The position numbers were made by a program, and so were the translations under genes. From Pseudomonas sediminis (lineage in GTDB: Bacteria; Pseudomonadota; Gammaproteobacteria; Pseudomonadales; Pseudomonadaceae): a stretch of 64,000 nt of DNA. Numbering within the stretch: the first letter of the stretch is position 1; each line of letters begins with the position of its first letter. A model generated the notes under the pieces. The model did not search any database. It saw only the letters and a list, made by a program, of their open reading frames with translations, and had not been told where the DNA came from. Below are positions 29,918-38,913 of this stretch, piece by piece. The stretch is taken from NCBI RefSeq assembly GCF_039555755.1, contig NZ_CP154631.1, positions 2,046,001-2,110,000 on the forward strand. The letters are read 5' to 3'.

Positions 29918-29964
29918 TCGCTTTCCTCTACCGTACGGCCCTCGATTTCCCTCCCGGAGCCACC

Positions 29965-30456
29965 ATGCACTTGGCCAGTCCGCGTCCCCTGTTTTTTCTG
30001 GCATTCATCGGCTGCGTATTGCTGATGGCGGCTGCGCTGTACCTGGAACACGTCGTTGGGCTGGAGCCCTGCCCGATGTGCGTGCTGCAACGCATCTGCG
30101 TGGTGTTGTTCGGCGTGGTCTGCCTGATCGCTGCGATCCATGGGCCAGGCAGCGTAGGGCGCCGCGTTTACGCGGTACTGGCGCTGCTGTTCGCCGGGGC
30201 TGGCGCCGCCACCGCCGGCCGGCAGATCTGGCTGCAGAGCGTGCCAGCCGACCAGCTTGAAGCCTGTCTGCCCAGCCTCGAGTTCATGATGGAAGCTCTG
30301 CCGATGCAGGACATCGTGCGCCTGGTGTTCCAGGGTAGCGCTGACTGTGCCGAGGTGAAGTGGACGCTGTTCGGTATGAGCATCCCCGAGTGGAGCCTGC
30401 TGGGTTTCATCGGCATGCTCGGGTTCTGCCTGTTCCAGCTGCTGCGTCGCGATTGA
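29965..30456 (+). CDS. dsbB: disulfide bond formation protein DsbB (DsbH)
   Basis: The 163-residue inner-membrane protein has four helices. The first periplasmic loop carries the redox pair in EPCPMC; the second carries Cys in EACLPSL and Cys in ADCAEV, matching DsbB's CxxC plus C...C. It reoxidises DsbA and passes electrons to ubiquinone. I chose the ATG at 29965 (CGGAGCC ribosome site) over an upstream in-frame start. P. aeruginosa has the same gene (dsbH) between hemY and algQ. Confidence 0.92.
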   Translation: MHLASPRPLFFLAFIGCVLLMAAALYLEHVVGLEPCPMCVLQRICVVLFGVVCLIAAIHGPGSVGRRVYAVLALLFAGAGAATAGRQIWLQSVPADQLEACLPSLEFMMEALPMQDIVRLVFQGSADCAEVKWTLFGMSIPEWSLLGFIGMLGFCLFQLLRRD

Positions 30457-30470
30457 GAATGCGAATTGTA

Positions 30471-30495
30471 CGAAGCCACACGGGTCGTGGCTTCG
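30471..30495. terminator. terminator-like hairpin after dsbB
   Basis: CGAAGCCAC / GTGGCTTCG, a perfect 9-base stem with a 7-base loop but no T-run. The rest of the 236-base gap before algQ shows no site I can assign with confidence. Confidence 0.55.
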
Positions 30496-30692
30496 GGATT
30501 AAACGGTCGTATGAAACTTTCTCACGGCGATGCCTTGATGGTGGGTGTCCACGAGCATAATCTGGCTCGCACGCACCGCCGGAAAAATGCCAATTTGCGG
30601 TTGCCTTCCCAAGGTCAAGCACCGATTGACAGAAAAACGTCTCGGGAGCGGACGTATAACAGGCATTATCGATAAGGGAAGCGAGGTTCATC

Positions 30693-31166
30693 ATGCTTGA
30701 GAGTTGCCGGAACGCACAGGAACGTTGGGGTGGGGTTCACCAGTTGATCGATCGCTGGTTGGGTGAGCGCCGCGAACTTGTGCTGGCTTACACCGCCCTT
30801 ACCAAGGCGCCGCAGGCGCCAGCAATCAACTGTGAGTCTCTGCAGGGTTTCTGCGAGTTGCTGGTGGATTACGTGTCTGCTGGTCACTTCGAGGTCTACG
30901 AGCAGTTGACCAACGAGGCCAAGGCCTTCAACGACCAACGTGGTCTGGAACTGGCCAAGCAGATCTACCCGCGTATCGAAGCCATTACCGCGGTCGCGCT
31001 GGCGTTCAACGACCACTGCGACAATGGCGACTGTCGCGACAGTACATCGCTGGTGGCGGAGCTCAATCATCTGGGGCAGTTACTGCACGAGCGCTTCGAA
31101 CTGGAAGACTGCCTGATCGAAGTACTGCACAACTCTCATCAGGAACAGGCCGCCGAAGCGCTCTGA
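30693..31166 (+). CDS. algQ: anti-sigma-70 regulator AlgQ (Rsd/AlgQ family)
   Basis: The 157-residue all-helical protein begins [20 protein letters not shown] and includes the family's [15 protein letters not shown] and [18 protein letters not shown]. AlgQ/Rsd binds region 4 of sigma-70 and frees RNA polymerase for alternative sigma factors. In P. aeruginosa it affects alginate, nucleoside diphosphate kinase and pyoverdine. Length is typical. Position between dsbB and the FKBP gene matches PAO1. Confidence 0.94.
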   Translation: MLESCRNAQERWGGVHQLIDRWLGERRELVLAYTALTKAPQAPAINCESLQGFCELLVDYVSAGHFEVYEQLTNEAKAFNDQRGLELAKQIYPRIEAITAVALAFNDHCDNGDCRDSTSLVAELNHLGQLLHERFELEDCLIEVLHNSHQEQAAEAL

Positions 31167-31338
31167 GCCCGTGTTGGCAATGGTCCGGAGCACTCCGGGC
31201 CGTGAGGCTGACGCCAGTCAGTTAAGCGTCGATGCACAAGTTTTTTGCGGCGGCGTCCCGCCGCGCATCAGGGCCGCGCGCAATCGAAAGCTTCGCCCCG
31301 CGGGGGGGTCCTACGTAAGCCTGCTTGTCGAAAGGCCA

Positions 31339-31986
31339 TCAGTCGGCTACGTCGAGCAGGCGTAGATCGAACACCAGTGGCGCATAGGGTGGTATCAGGT
31401 CACCCGCCCCTTCTTCTCCGTACGCCTGATCCGCTGGAATTACCAGGCGCCAATGAGCGCCTTTCGGCATTTGCAGCAAAGCGCTGCGCCAGCCGGCGAT
31501 CAGGCTGTCCAGGCGAAACCACTGCGGCGTGCTGCTCTCATCGAAGACGCTGCCGTCGGCCAGTTCGCCGCGGTAAATCACCTGCACTCGGCTGCGAGCG
31601 GTGGGCGTCGGGCCGCTGCCAGGGCTGAGCTCCGTCACCAGCACGCCATTGGCCAGCGTCCGCACGTTCGGGCGGCGCCCTTGCTCGGCGAGAAAGCGCT
31701 GCTCGGTTTCGATGGCTTTGGTGTGGCGCTGTGGCGAGGCTTCGATACGCGCTTCGTGTTCATCCAGCAGCTGCTCGATTCGACCTGCGTCGAGTCGCAA
31801 GGGCTTGCCCTCGTAGGCCTGGCGCAAGCCTTCGAACAGCTCGCTCAGTGGCAGGTCAGGCACCTCTTCGTGCAGGCGCTCGCCAAGGCGTACGCCCAAG
31901 CTGTAGGCCAGATCCTGCTGGTGCTGGTCGGCCTGCACGCCCAGGCTGCAGCAGATAGCGAGGGCGGCGATTACGGCGCGGCTCAT
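31339..31986 (-). CDS. periplasmic FKBP-type peptidyl-prolyl isomerase (FkpA/Mip-like)
   Basis: The 215-residue precursor has a signal peptide (MSRAVIAALAICCSLGVQAD), a helical dimerisation domain (about 25-105) and a C-terminal FKBP domain (VQVIYRGELADGSVFDESS, WRLVIPADQAYGEEGAGDLI). The catalytic aromatic pocket residues are retained. It should fold envelope proteins. It is convergent with algQ; the 172-base gap holds an imperfect hairpin (GGTCCGGAG/CTCCGGGCC at about 31182-31201) and half a REP-like element at about 31279-31316. Confidence 0.9.
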   Translation of the reverse strand: MSRAVIAALAICCSLGVQADQHQQDLAYSLGVRLGERLHEEVPDLPLSELFEGLRQAYEGKPLRLDAGRIEQLLDEHEARIEASPQRHTKAIETEQRFLAEQGRRPNVRTLANGVLVTELSPGSGPTPTARSRVQVIYRGELADGSVFDESSTPQWFRLDSLIAGWRSALLQMPKGAHWRLVIPADQAYGEEGAGDLIPPYAPLVFDLRLLDVAD

Positions 31987-32181
31987 GACGGTGTCTCCCG
32001 ATCAAGATACTTGGCAGGCTGTTGAGGTTTTGCTGCGCCGTAGCGTGCTCTGCAACAGCTAAAAGGTCTCGCCGATTATGCCAGCGCACTTCGGCATCTG
32101 CTCGGCTCGCCAAAAGGCCTATGGCGAGCCCTCGCGGCTGCGTCTAGTATGGGCGCGTTCACATCCGCCAGGAGGCGCGCC

Positions 32182-33012
32182 ATGTCGGCCAAGAAGAAGT
32201 CCATCACTACCCCGTTGCACCTGCTGCATCAACTGTCTGCCAGCTTGCTCGAGCACCTGGAAAATGCCTGCTCGCAAGCGCTGATCGACGCAGAGAAACT
32301 GCTCGCCAAGCTGGAGAAGCAGCGCGGCAAGGCGCAGGAAAAACTGCACAAGGCTCGCAGCAAGCTGCAGGACGCAGCTGTTGCCGGCAAGGCCAAGGCG
32401 CAAGCCAAGGCCAAGGACGCAGTCGCCGAGTTGGAGGAGTTGCTCGACGCACTCAAGGCCAGCCAGAGCGAAACCCGCACCTATATCGCCCAGCTCAAGC
32501 GTGATGCTCAGGAAAGCCTGAAGCTGGCCCAGGGCGTAGGCAAAGTGAAGGAAGCTGCCGGCAAGGCGTTGGATGTGCGTGAGGCCAAGGCCGCTGCTCC
32601 GGCCGCCAAGCCGAGCGCGGCGAAAAAGCCTGCTGCAGCGAAAGCACCCGTGAAGAAGGCCCCGGCCAAACCGGTTGCTGCCAAACCGGCGAGTAAAGCC
32701 GTCGCCAAGCCAGTAGCGAAACCGGCAGCAGCCAGCAAGCCTGCTGCCGCAAAAGCACCGGCCAAGCCCGCAGCAGCCAGTAAACCTGCTGCTAAGCCGG
32801 CTGCCAAGGCCACGCCTGCAAAACCCGCGAGCAAACCGGTCAGCAAGCCGGCTGCGGTGAAGAAACCAGTCGCTGCCAAGGCTCCGGCGAAGAAGGCTCC
32901 GGCCAAGCCAGCAGTTGCCAAGCCAGTCGCCGCGCCGGTTGCTCCGGCAGCCCCTGCTGCTCCTGCGACCACCAATGGAGCCACCGCCCCGGTTACTCCG
33001 AGCGCTTCCTAA
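32182..33012 (+). CDS. algP: histone-H1-like regulator AlgP
   Basis: The 276-residue protein begins MSAKKKSITTPLHLLHQLSA. Its N-terminal half (about 1-140) is a helical, coiled-coil domain; the C-terminal half is a basic Lys-Pro-Ala tail of repeated KPAA/KAPA units resembling histone H1. In P. aeruginosa, AlgP (AlgR3) binds DNA and promotes algD expression. The tail here is shorter than the PAO1 protein's. A CAGGAGGC ribosome site precedes the ATG at 32182. The stop overlaps that of the convergent TIGR02444 gene by 4 bases. Confidence 0.92.
   Translation: MSAKKKSITTPLHLLHQLSASLLEHLENACSQALIDAEKLLAKLEKQRGKAQEKLHKARSKLQDAAVAGKAKAQAKAKDAVAELEELLDALKASQSETRTYIAQLKRDAQESLKLAQGVGKVKEAAGKALDVREAKAAAPAAKPSAAKKPAAAKAPVKKAPAKPVAAKPASKAVAKPVAKPAAASKPAAAKAPAKPAAASKPAAKPAAKATPAKPASKPVSKPAAVKKPVAAKAPAKKAPAKPAVAKPVAAPVAPAAPAAPATTNGATAPVTPSAS
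32600..32960 (+). repeat. degenerate tandem repeats encoding the AlgP KPAA tail
   Basis: About 360 bases of 12-base-like units (AARCCNGCNGCN) coding Lys-Pro-Ala-Ala variants. Such arrays can expand or contract by slippage; P. aeruginosa algP is known for this. Confidence 0.85.
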
Positions 33013-33452
33013 GGGTGATCAACGGCGCCGCGTAGCACCTGCAGCGCGGCGCTGTTCCCTCCGGCCAGGCTGATCAACCAATCGTTTTCGCCTGCCTCGT
33101 TTGGCCAGTTCTTGGCCAGCGCCTGCAAACGATCGAGCAATATCCGCTCGGCCTGCAGTTCCAGTTTCTTGACCTGCTCACGCAAGGCTGCCAGTTCCGC
33201 ATCCTGGCTTGCGTTCGCGCGCCAGTCCTGGCGTACATGACGCAAAGGCGCGATCACCTCGCGTTGCCAGGGGGCAGCCGCTTGCTGCAGTGCTTGCAGG
33301 CGCTCATCCAGGTAGCGCACACCGCGCCGCTGCAACCAGGCACCGGTCAGCAGCAGGCAAACGTCACTACCTGTGTCCTGCAACTCCAGGCAGGCCTGTT
33401 CCACGCCTGCTCTGGCGTAGAGTTCGAGGGCGAAATTCCACAGATCCTGCAC
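33009..33452 (-). CDS. TIGR02444 family protein
   Basis: The 147-residue protein begins MQDLWNFALELYARAGVEQA, followed by CLELQDTGSDVCLLLTGAWL, the TIGR02444 signature, then a helical C-terminus. No function is established. It is divergent from the ABC-F gene by 38 bases and convergent with algP, overlapping it by 4 bases, the same arrangement as in PAO1. Confidence 0.85.
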   Translation of the reverse strand: MQDLWNFALELYARAGVEQACLELQDTGSDVCLLLTGAWLQRRGVRYLDERLQALQQAAAPWQREVIAPLRHVRQDWRANASQDAELAALREQVKKLELQAERILLDRLQALAKNWPNEAGENDWLISLAGGNSAALQVLRGAVDHP

Positions 33453-33490
33453 GCGGCCTCCGGGGCGATTTGGTAGACTCCGCCGCCATT

Positions 33491-35404
33491 ATGATCCGAC
33501 TCCAGAACCTCACTCTACAGCGTGGCCCGCAGCGTCTTCTCGAAGGCGCCGAGCTGACCCTGCACGCCGGCCACAAGGCCGGTCTGATCGGTGCCAATGG
33601 CGCCGGTAAATCCAGCCTGTTCGCCCTGTTGCGCGGTGAGCTGACACCTGATGCCGGTGATTGCCTGCTGCCTGGTGACTGGCGTATCGCCCATATGCGC
33701 CAGGAGGTCGACACCCTCGATCGGCTGGCGGTGGATTACGTGCTCGACGGCGATCACAACCTGCGCCGCGTGCAGGCCGAACTGGCCGCGGCCGAGCAGA
33801 GTCATGATGGCGCCGCCATCGCCCGCCTGCACAGCGAGCTGGATAGCGCCGACGGCTATACCGCCGACGCGCGCGCACGCAAGCTGCTGGCCGGCCTGGG
33901 GTTCGAGAATGCGCAGATGGATCGCCGTGTCGGCTACTTCTCCGGTGGCTGGCGCATGCGTCTGAACCTGGCTCAGGCGCTGATGTGTCCGTCCGACCTG
34001 CTGCTGCTCGACGAACCGACCAACCACCTGGACCTGGACGCCATTCTCTGGCTGGAGGGCTGGCTGCAAAGCTATCCCGGCACCCTGCTGCTGATTTCCC
34101 ACGACCGCGACTTTCTCGACGCGGTGGTCGACCACGTCGCCCATGTCGAACAGCGCAAGCTGAATCTCTATCGCGGCGGCTACACGGCTTTCGAGCGTAC
34201 CCGCGCCGAACGCCTGGCCCAACAGCAGCAGGCCTACGAGAAGCAGCAGGCGCAGCGCGCACACATGGAAAAGTACATCGCCCGCTTCAAGGCCCAGGCC
34301 ACCAAGGCCCGCCAGGCGCAGAGCCGGATCAAGGCCCTGGAACGCATGGAAGAGCTGAGCGCGGCGCATGTCGACTCACCTTTCGACTTCGTCTTTCGCG
34401 AGGCCGACAAGATTTCCACGCCGCTGCTCAGCCTCAGCGAAGGTCGCCTCGGCTACGGCGACAAGACCGTGCTGCAGCAGGTCAAGCTGAGCCTGGTGCC
34501 CGGCGCGCGCATTGGCCTGCTCGGCCCCAACGGCGCGGGCAAGTCGACGCTGATCAAGAACCTGTCGGCCGAACTGCAGCCGCTGAGCGGCAGCCTGAGC
34601 CGCGGTGAGAACCTGGTGATTGGCTATTTCGCCCAGCACCAGCTCGATTCGCTGGACGACAAAGCCAGCCCGTTGCTGCATTTGCAGCGTTTGGCACCGA
34701 GCGAACGCGAGCAGACCCTGCGCGATTTCCTTGGCGGCTTCGACTTCCGTGGGCCGCGTTGCGACGAGCCGGTGGTGAACTTTTCCGGTGGCGAGAAGGC
34801 CCGCCTGGCGCTGGCGTTGATCGCCTGGGAAAAGCCCAATCTACTGCTGCTCGACGAACCGACCAACCACCTCGACCTGGAAATGCGCCTGGCCCTGACC
34901 ATGGCTCTGCAGGAATTTGCCGGCGCCGTGGTGGTGGTCTCGCACGATCGCCATCTGCTCAAGAGCACCACTGACGAGTTCCTGCTGGTCGCTGAAGGCC
35001 GCGTGGTGCCATTCGACGGCGATCTGGACGACTATGCGCGCTGGCTGGTCGATTACCGTCAGCGTCAGGCGCCAGCGAGTGCGCCGACCGAGGGTGGCGC
35101 GGACAAGACCGACAAGCGCGCCCAGCGCCAGGCTGCTGCGGCGTTGCGCCAGCAACTGGCACCGCACAAGAAGCAGGCGGAAAAGCTCGAACAGGAGCTG
35201 GGCAAGGTGCAGGAAAAGCTCGCCGCCGTCGAAACCCAGCTGGGCGACAGCGGTCTGTACGAGGCCGCGCGCAAGGATGAGCTGCGTCAGCGCCTGGCCG
35301 AACAGGCACAGCTCAAGACCCGCGAGGCCGAACTTGAGGAAGCCTGGCTGCTGGCGCTGGAAACCCTGGAGGCGTTGCAGCAGCAACTGGAGGAAGCCGA
35401 GTGA
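33491..35404 (+). CDS. ABC-F family ATPase, YheS-like
   Basis: The 637-residue soluble protein has two ABC domains without membrane segments. The first has Walker A GANGAGKS, signature YFSGGW and LLLDEPTNHLD; the second has GPNGAGKS, NFSGGE and LLLDEPTNHLD. Between them is the interdomain linker with KYIARFKAQATKARQAQSRI, and the C-terminus is a coiled coil. ABC-F proteins act on ribosomes; this resembles YheS. I used the ATG at 33491; the frame is open far upstream without homology. The TGA overlaps the next gene's start. Confidence 0.93.
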   Translation: MIRLQNLTLQRGPQRLLEGAELTLHAGHKAGLIGANGAGKSSLFALLRGELTPDAGDCLLPGDWRIAHMRQEVDTLDRLAVDYVLDGDHNLRRVQAELAAAEQSHDGAAIARLHSELDSADGYTADARARKLLAGLGFENAQMDRRVGYFSGGWRMRLNLAQALMCPSDLLLLDEPTNHLDLDAILWLEGWLQSYPGTLLLISHDRDFLDAVVDHVAHVEQRKLNLYRGGYTAFERTRAERLAQQQQAYEKQQAQRAHMEKYIARFKAQATKARQAQSRIKALERMEELSAAHVDSPFDFVFREADKISTPLLSLSEGRLGYGDKTVLQQVKLSLVPGARIGLLGPNGAGKSTLIKNLSAELQPLSGSLSRGENLVIGYFAQHQLDSLDDKASPLLHLQRLAPSEREQTLRDFLGGFDFRGPRCDEPVVNFSGGEKARLALALIAWEKPNLLLLDEPTNHLDLEMRLALTMALQEFAGAVVVVSHDRHLLKSTTDEFLLVAEGRVVPFDGDLDDYARWLVDYRQRQAPASAPTEGGADKTDKRAQRQAAAALRQQLAPHKKQAEKLEQELGKVQEKLAAVETQLGDSGLYEAARKDELRQRLAEQAQLKTREAELEEAWLLALETLEALQQQLEEAE

Positions 35405-35943
35405 TGGAACAGTTAGATTTGCTGATGGCCTGGCGCGACCCGCTGATTCGCACCGGCCAGGTATTGCTGATCATCCTGCTGGCGTGGGTTGCCCAACGCA
35501 TTCTGACCCGTGGCATCAGCCGCCTCGGCGCGCGTTACAGCCTGCTGCCGCCAGAAGTGTTGCAGCCGCTGCGGGGGCTGGTGCGCTGGCTGATCATGGG
35601 CAGCGCACTGCTCATGGTGCTGGAGCGCCTGGGGGTTTCGGCCACCGTGCTGTGGACGGCGCTGACCGGTTTCACTGCTGTCGCTGCGGTGGCGTTCTTC
35701 GCCATCTGGAGCGTGCTGTCGAACATGTTCTGTGCGCTGCTGATCTTCACCATGGGGCCGTTCCGTATCGGCGACACGGTCGAGGTGATCGATAGCGCTG
35801 ACAAGCCGGGTGTGAAGGGCCGGGTCATCGCCATCAACCTGTTCTACACCACCCTGCAGGACCTCACTGAGGATGCCTCCGGCGCTGTGTTGCAGGTACC
35901 CAACAGCCTGTTCTTCCAGAGGTCGGTGCGCCGCTGGCGCTGA
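35404..35943 (+). CDS. small MscS-family mechanosensitive channel
   Basis: The 179-residue protein has three N-terminal membrane helices (about 15-35, 55-75, 80-105) and the MscS pore helix and beta domain (VAFFAIWSVLSNMF, GPFRIGDTVEVI, VLQVPNSLFFQ). It is shorter than E. coli MscS (286) and lacks most of the C-terminal alpha/beta region. This short form is common in Pseudomonas, so it is probably complete. It overlaps the ABC-F stop as TGATG (a GTG at 35401 is also in frame). Confidence 0.85.
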   Translation: MEQLDLLMAWRDPLIRTGQVLLIILLAWVAQRILTRGISRLGARYSLLPPEVLQPLRGLVRWLIMGSALLMVLERLGVSATVLWTALTGFTAVAAVAFFAIWSVLSNMFCALLIFTMGPFRIGDTVEVIDSADKPGVKGRVIAINLFYTTLQDLTEDASGAVLQVPNSLFFQRSVRRWR

Positions 35944-36019
35944 CCGACTGGTCGAGGCGCTGGAGCAGGAGTAGGCTGTGCTGCTCTTCCCCTGAATTCA
36001 GCTTCTCGAGGTACGCATC

Positions 36020-36652
36020 ATGGCATTGGAAACCTGGCTCGCTTTCTTCGTCGCCTGCTGGGTGATCAGCCTGTCGCCGGGTGCCGGTGCCGTGGCCTCG
36101 ATGTCGGCCGGTATGCAGTATGGCTTCTGGCGCGGCTACTGGAACGCGCTTGGCTTGCAGCTCGGCCTGGCGCTGCAGATCGCCATCGTCGCCGCTGGCG
36201 TGGGCGCCATTCTGGCCGCCTCGGCCCTGGCCTTCAGCCTGATCAAGTGGTTCGGCGTGGCCTATCTGGTGTTCCTCGCATACAAGCAGTGGGTCGCGCT
36301 GCCCAGCGATCTGGATGCCGGTGCGGCCGAGCGGCCTATTGGCCGGCCACTGACTCTGGTGTTGCGCGGTTTTCTGGTCAACTTCAGCAACCCCAAGGCG
36401 ATCGTCTTCATGCTCGCGGTACTGCCGCAGTTCATCAATCCGCATGCGCCGCTGCTGGCGCAGTATCTGGTGATGGGCGTGACTATGATCATCGTGGATC
36501 TGATCGTCATGGCCGGCTACACCGGGCTCGCTTCGCGCGTCCTGCGCCTGCTGCGCACACCGCGTCAGCAGCGGGTGATGAACCGCAGTTTCGCCGCACT
36601 GTTCGCGGCTGCGGCTGGCCTGTTGGCGACGGTCAAGCGCGCGGCAGTCTGA
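36020..36652 (+). CDS. LysE/RhtB family amino-acid exporter
   Basis: The 210-residue membrane protein with six predicted helices begins MALETWLAFFVACWVISLSP, with the family motif SPGAGAVASMSAG and FLVNFSNPKAIVFMLAVLPQFI. It exports amino acids such as homoserine, threonine or lysine; the substrate is not evident. A GAGG ribosome site is just before the ATG. The downstream gap (36653-36897) contains a Fur-like site near its end and otherwise nothing recognisable. Confidence 0.9.
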   Translation: MALETWLAFFVACWVISLSPGAGAVASMSAGMQYGFWRGYWNALGLQLGLALQIAIVAAGVGAILAASALAFSLIKWFGVAYLVFLAYKQWVALPSDLDAGAAERPIGRPLTLVLRGFLVNFSNPKAIVFMLAVLPQFINPHAPLLAQYLVMGVTMIIVDLIVMAGYTGLASRVLRLLRTPRQQRVMNRSFAALFAAAAGLLATVKRAAV

Positions 36653-36866
36653 GCCTCGTTCGTATCGCTCAACGCTGGCCGAGCGTTTGCCCGGGATGTT
36701 CTGAAAAAGCCATTCATCGCCACTCCCGCGAAGGCGAGCCCAGTTGATTCGCCGATCCTGGGTGCTCGCCTGCGCGTGCAGGACGGGTTTTCAGGTTCCG
36801 TTCGGCTGATTGTTACCAGATATTTCAGATTGTTCTTGTGCTTGGTCGTTAGGCAGGCAACAATTT

Positions 36867-36886
36867 AATGCCACCCATTCTCGTTT
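36867..36886. promoter_or_regulatory. candidate Fur box before the FTR1 permease
   Basis: AATGCCACCCATTCTCGTTT shares the AATG-N2-A-N2-CATTCTC-N-TTT frame of Fur boxes. It is imperfect in the centre. Its position 12 bases before the ATG at 36898 and the iron-related product support it. Confidence 0.4.
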
Positions 36887-36897
36887 GGGATGCATTA

Positions 36898-38787
36898 ATG
36901 ATCCGCTTTCGTTTCTCCCTTTCCTGGCTGATGCTGCCGTTGCTGGCCTGCCTCAGCTTTCTCGCCGTTGCCGAGCCCCTCGATGGCGCCGCGCAGGCGC
37001 TGCATCTGATTGGCTATATCGGTGCTGATTACCCGGCCACCGTTGCCGGTGGCCAGATCGTCGATGCCGGTGAATACCAGGAGCAACTGGAGTTTCTCGA
37101 CGTTTTGCAGGGCCTGGTCGTGGCCTTGCCGGCTCAAGCTGGCCGTGCCGAGTTGGAGCAGGGCGTGCGCGATCTGCACCAGGCGATTGTCCAGCTCCAA
37201 CCGGGCGATGAGGTTGCAGGCGCCGCGCGCAAGCTGGGTGCACACCTGGCCGAGCTCTATAAGGTGGCGCAGACCCCCGTGCTGACGCCTGACCCGGAAC
37301 GCGGTGCGCCGCTCTACGCGCAACATTGCTCGGTGTGCCATGGCGACACCGGCCTGGGCGATGGGCCTGCCGGCATCGGTCTGGAGCCGGCGCCGGCCAA
37401 TCTGCGTGACGCCGCGCGTCTGGACCGCCTGAGCCTGTACGACCTCTACAACACGCTCGGCCTGGGCATTGAAGGCACCGATATGCCGGCTTTCGCCGAT
37501 CAGCTCGACGAACGCCAACGTTGGGACTTGGCCGCCTACATCGCCGGCCTCAGCGCCGCGCCGGCACAGGGCCAGACGCGCTTCGCCATGAGTGAGCTGG
37601 CAGGGCGCACGCCTGCCGAGATTGCGGCTGCTGGCGGCGATATCGCCGCGTTCCGCGCCCAGCGCGCGCATCCGGTGCTGGAGCAGCGCGGCCCGCAACA
37701 ATTGATCGGCTACACCCGCTCGACCTTGGAGCGCAGTCTGCAGGCCTACCGCGAGGGTGATCGTGAGCAGGCCTATGACCTCTCCGTCGGCGCCTACCTG
37801 GAAGGCTTCGAACTGGTCGAAGGTGCTCTCGACAACCTCGATGCAGTGCAGCGCAAGACCACTGAGCGTGCCCTGATGGCCTACCGCCAGGCGCTGCAGG
37901 ATGGCGCTGGCGTCGCGCAGGCGGCACAGGCGCTGGAACAGGCCAAGGTGGAGCTGGACAAGTCTGCGGCGCTGCTGGCCGATGGTGCCATGGATGACAG
38001 CCTGAGCTTCTTCGCCAGCCTGTTGATTCTGCTGCGCGAGGGGCTCGAGGCGATTCTGGTGCTGGCGGCGATCCTCGCCTTTCTGCGCAATACCGGGCAA
38101 CAGCAGGCGGTACGCAGCGTGCACATCGGCTGGGGTCTGGCATTGCTGGCCGGTGTCGCGACCTGGGCGGTGGCGGCCTACCTGATCGACATAAGCGGCG
38201 CTCAGCGTGAGCTGCTGGAAGGCGCCACGGCGCTGTTCGCCAGCGTGGTGCTGCTATGGGTTGGCGTGTGGATGCATGATCGTCGCCATGCTGCGGCCTG
38301 GCAGGATTACATCAAGAGCAGCCTGGTCGGTGGCGGTGGCCGTTTCGGCTTCGCCATGCTGGCGTTCTTCTCGGTGTATCGCGAGCTGTTCGAAGTGATT
38401 CTGTTCTACGAAACCCTCTGGCTGCAGGCCGGTCCTGCCGGGCACGGTGCGGTGCTGGCCGGCGCTGCCGCCGCCCTGGTGCTGTTGCTCGGCCTGGCCT
38501 GGGTGATCCTGCGTGGCTCGCGCAAGCTGCCGCTGGCCACCTTCTTCGGCATCAATGCGGTGCTGCTGTGCGTGCTGTCCGTGGTCTTCGCCGGTCATGG
38601 CGTGGCCGCGTTGCAGGAGGCTGGTGTGCTCGGCACTCGTCCGGTGGCCTTCTTCGAGTTCGACTGGTTGGGCATTCATGCCGATGCCTGGAGCCTGTCG
38701 GCGCAGGGCCTGGCGCTGGCCGGTATCGCGCTGCTGTACGGGCGCAGCCTGCTGGGTGAACGGCGCCGCGCAGCAGCTCAGGCCTGA
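36898..38787 (+). CDS. cytochrome c-FTR1 fusion iron permease
   Basis: The 629-residue protein has a signal peptide (about 1-24), a periplasmic region with one c-type haem site CSVCH (about residues 144-148) and a C-terminal FTR1 permease of about seven helices from residue 370. The FTR1 iron-binding motifs are LREGLEAILV and YRELFEVILF. The haem domain probably oxidises Fe(II) or passes electrons so that Fe(III) can be transported; this is inferred from yeast FTR1-FET3. I chose the ATG at 36898, which gives a clean signal peptide and leaves the Fur-like site upstream. Confidence 0.88.
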   Translation: MIRFRFSLSWLMLPLLACLSFLAVAEPLDGAAQALHLIGYIGADYPATVAGGQIVDAGEYQEQLEFLDVLQGLVVALPAQAGRAELEQGVRDLHQAIVQLQPGDEVAGAARKLGAHLAELYKVAQTPVLTPDPERGAPLYAQHCSVCHGDTGLGDGPAGIGLEPAPANLRDAARLDRLSLYDLYNTLGLGIEGTDMPAFADQLDERQRWDLAAYIAGLSAAPAQGQTRFAMSELAGRTPAEIAAAGGDIAAFRAQRAHPVLEQRGPQQLIGYTRSTLERSLQAYREGDREQAYDLSVGAYLEGFELVEGALDNLDAVQRKTTERALMAYRQALQDGAGVAQAAQALEQAKVELDKSAALLADGAMDDSLSFFASLLILLREGLEAILVLAAILAFLRNTGQQQAVRSVHIGWGLALLAGVATWAVAAYLIDISGAQRELLEGATALFASVVLLWVGVWMHDRRHAAAWQDYIKSSLVGGGGRFGFAMLAFFSVYRELFEVILFYETLWLQAGPAGHGAVLAGAAAALVLLLGLAWVILRGSRKLPLATFFGINAVLLCVLSVVFAGHGVAALQEAGVLGTRPVAFFEFDWLGIHADAWSLSAQGLALAGIALLYGRSLLGERRRAAAQA

Positions 38788-38808
38788 GCCGCTGGAAAAG
38801 GCGTGAAC

Positions 38809-38833
38809 GAGGGCGACTTTGCTCGCCCTCTTT
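38809..38833 (+). terminator. terminator after the FTR1 permease
   Basis: GAGGGCGA / TCGCCCTC stem, CTTTGC loop, short TTT tail. Confidence 0.75.
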
Positions 38834-38913
38834 GCGCGATAGCGTGAACCGCTGCCACGACAGCGGGTCCCAGTGTACCTAGGCTGGCTCTAATTTCTCT
38901 GCCGAGTGCGCGC

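Noticed and set aside
30620..30660. TTGACA and TATAAC hexamers before algQ as a sigma-70 promoter
   Set aside because: They are 23 bases apart, too far for a normal promoter.
32600..32960. Possible CRISPR-like or minisatellite array
   Set aside because: Units are coding, in frame and degenerate, and encode the known AlgP Lys-Pro-Ala tail; there are no unique spacers.
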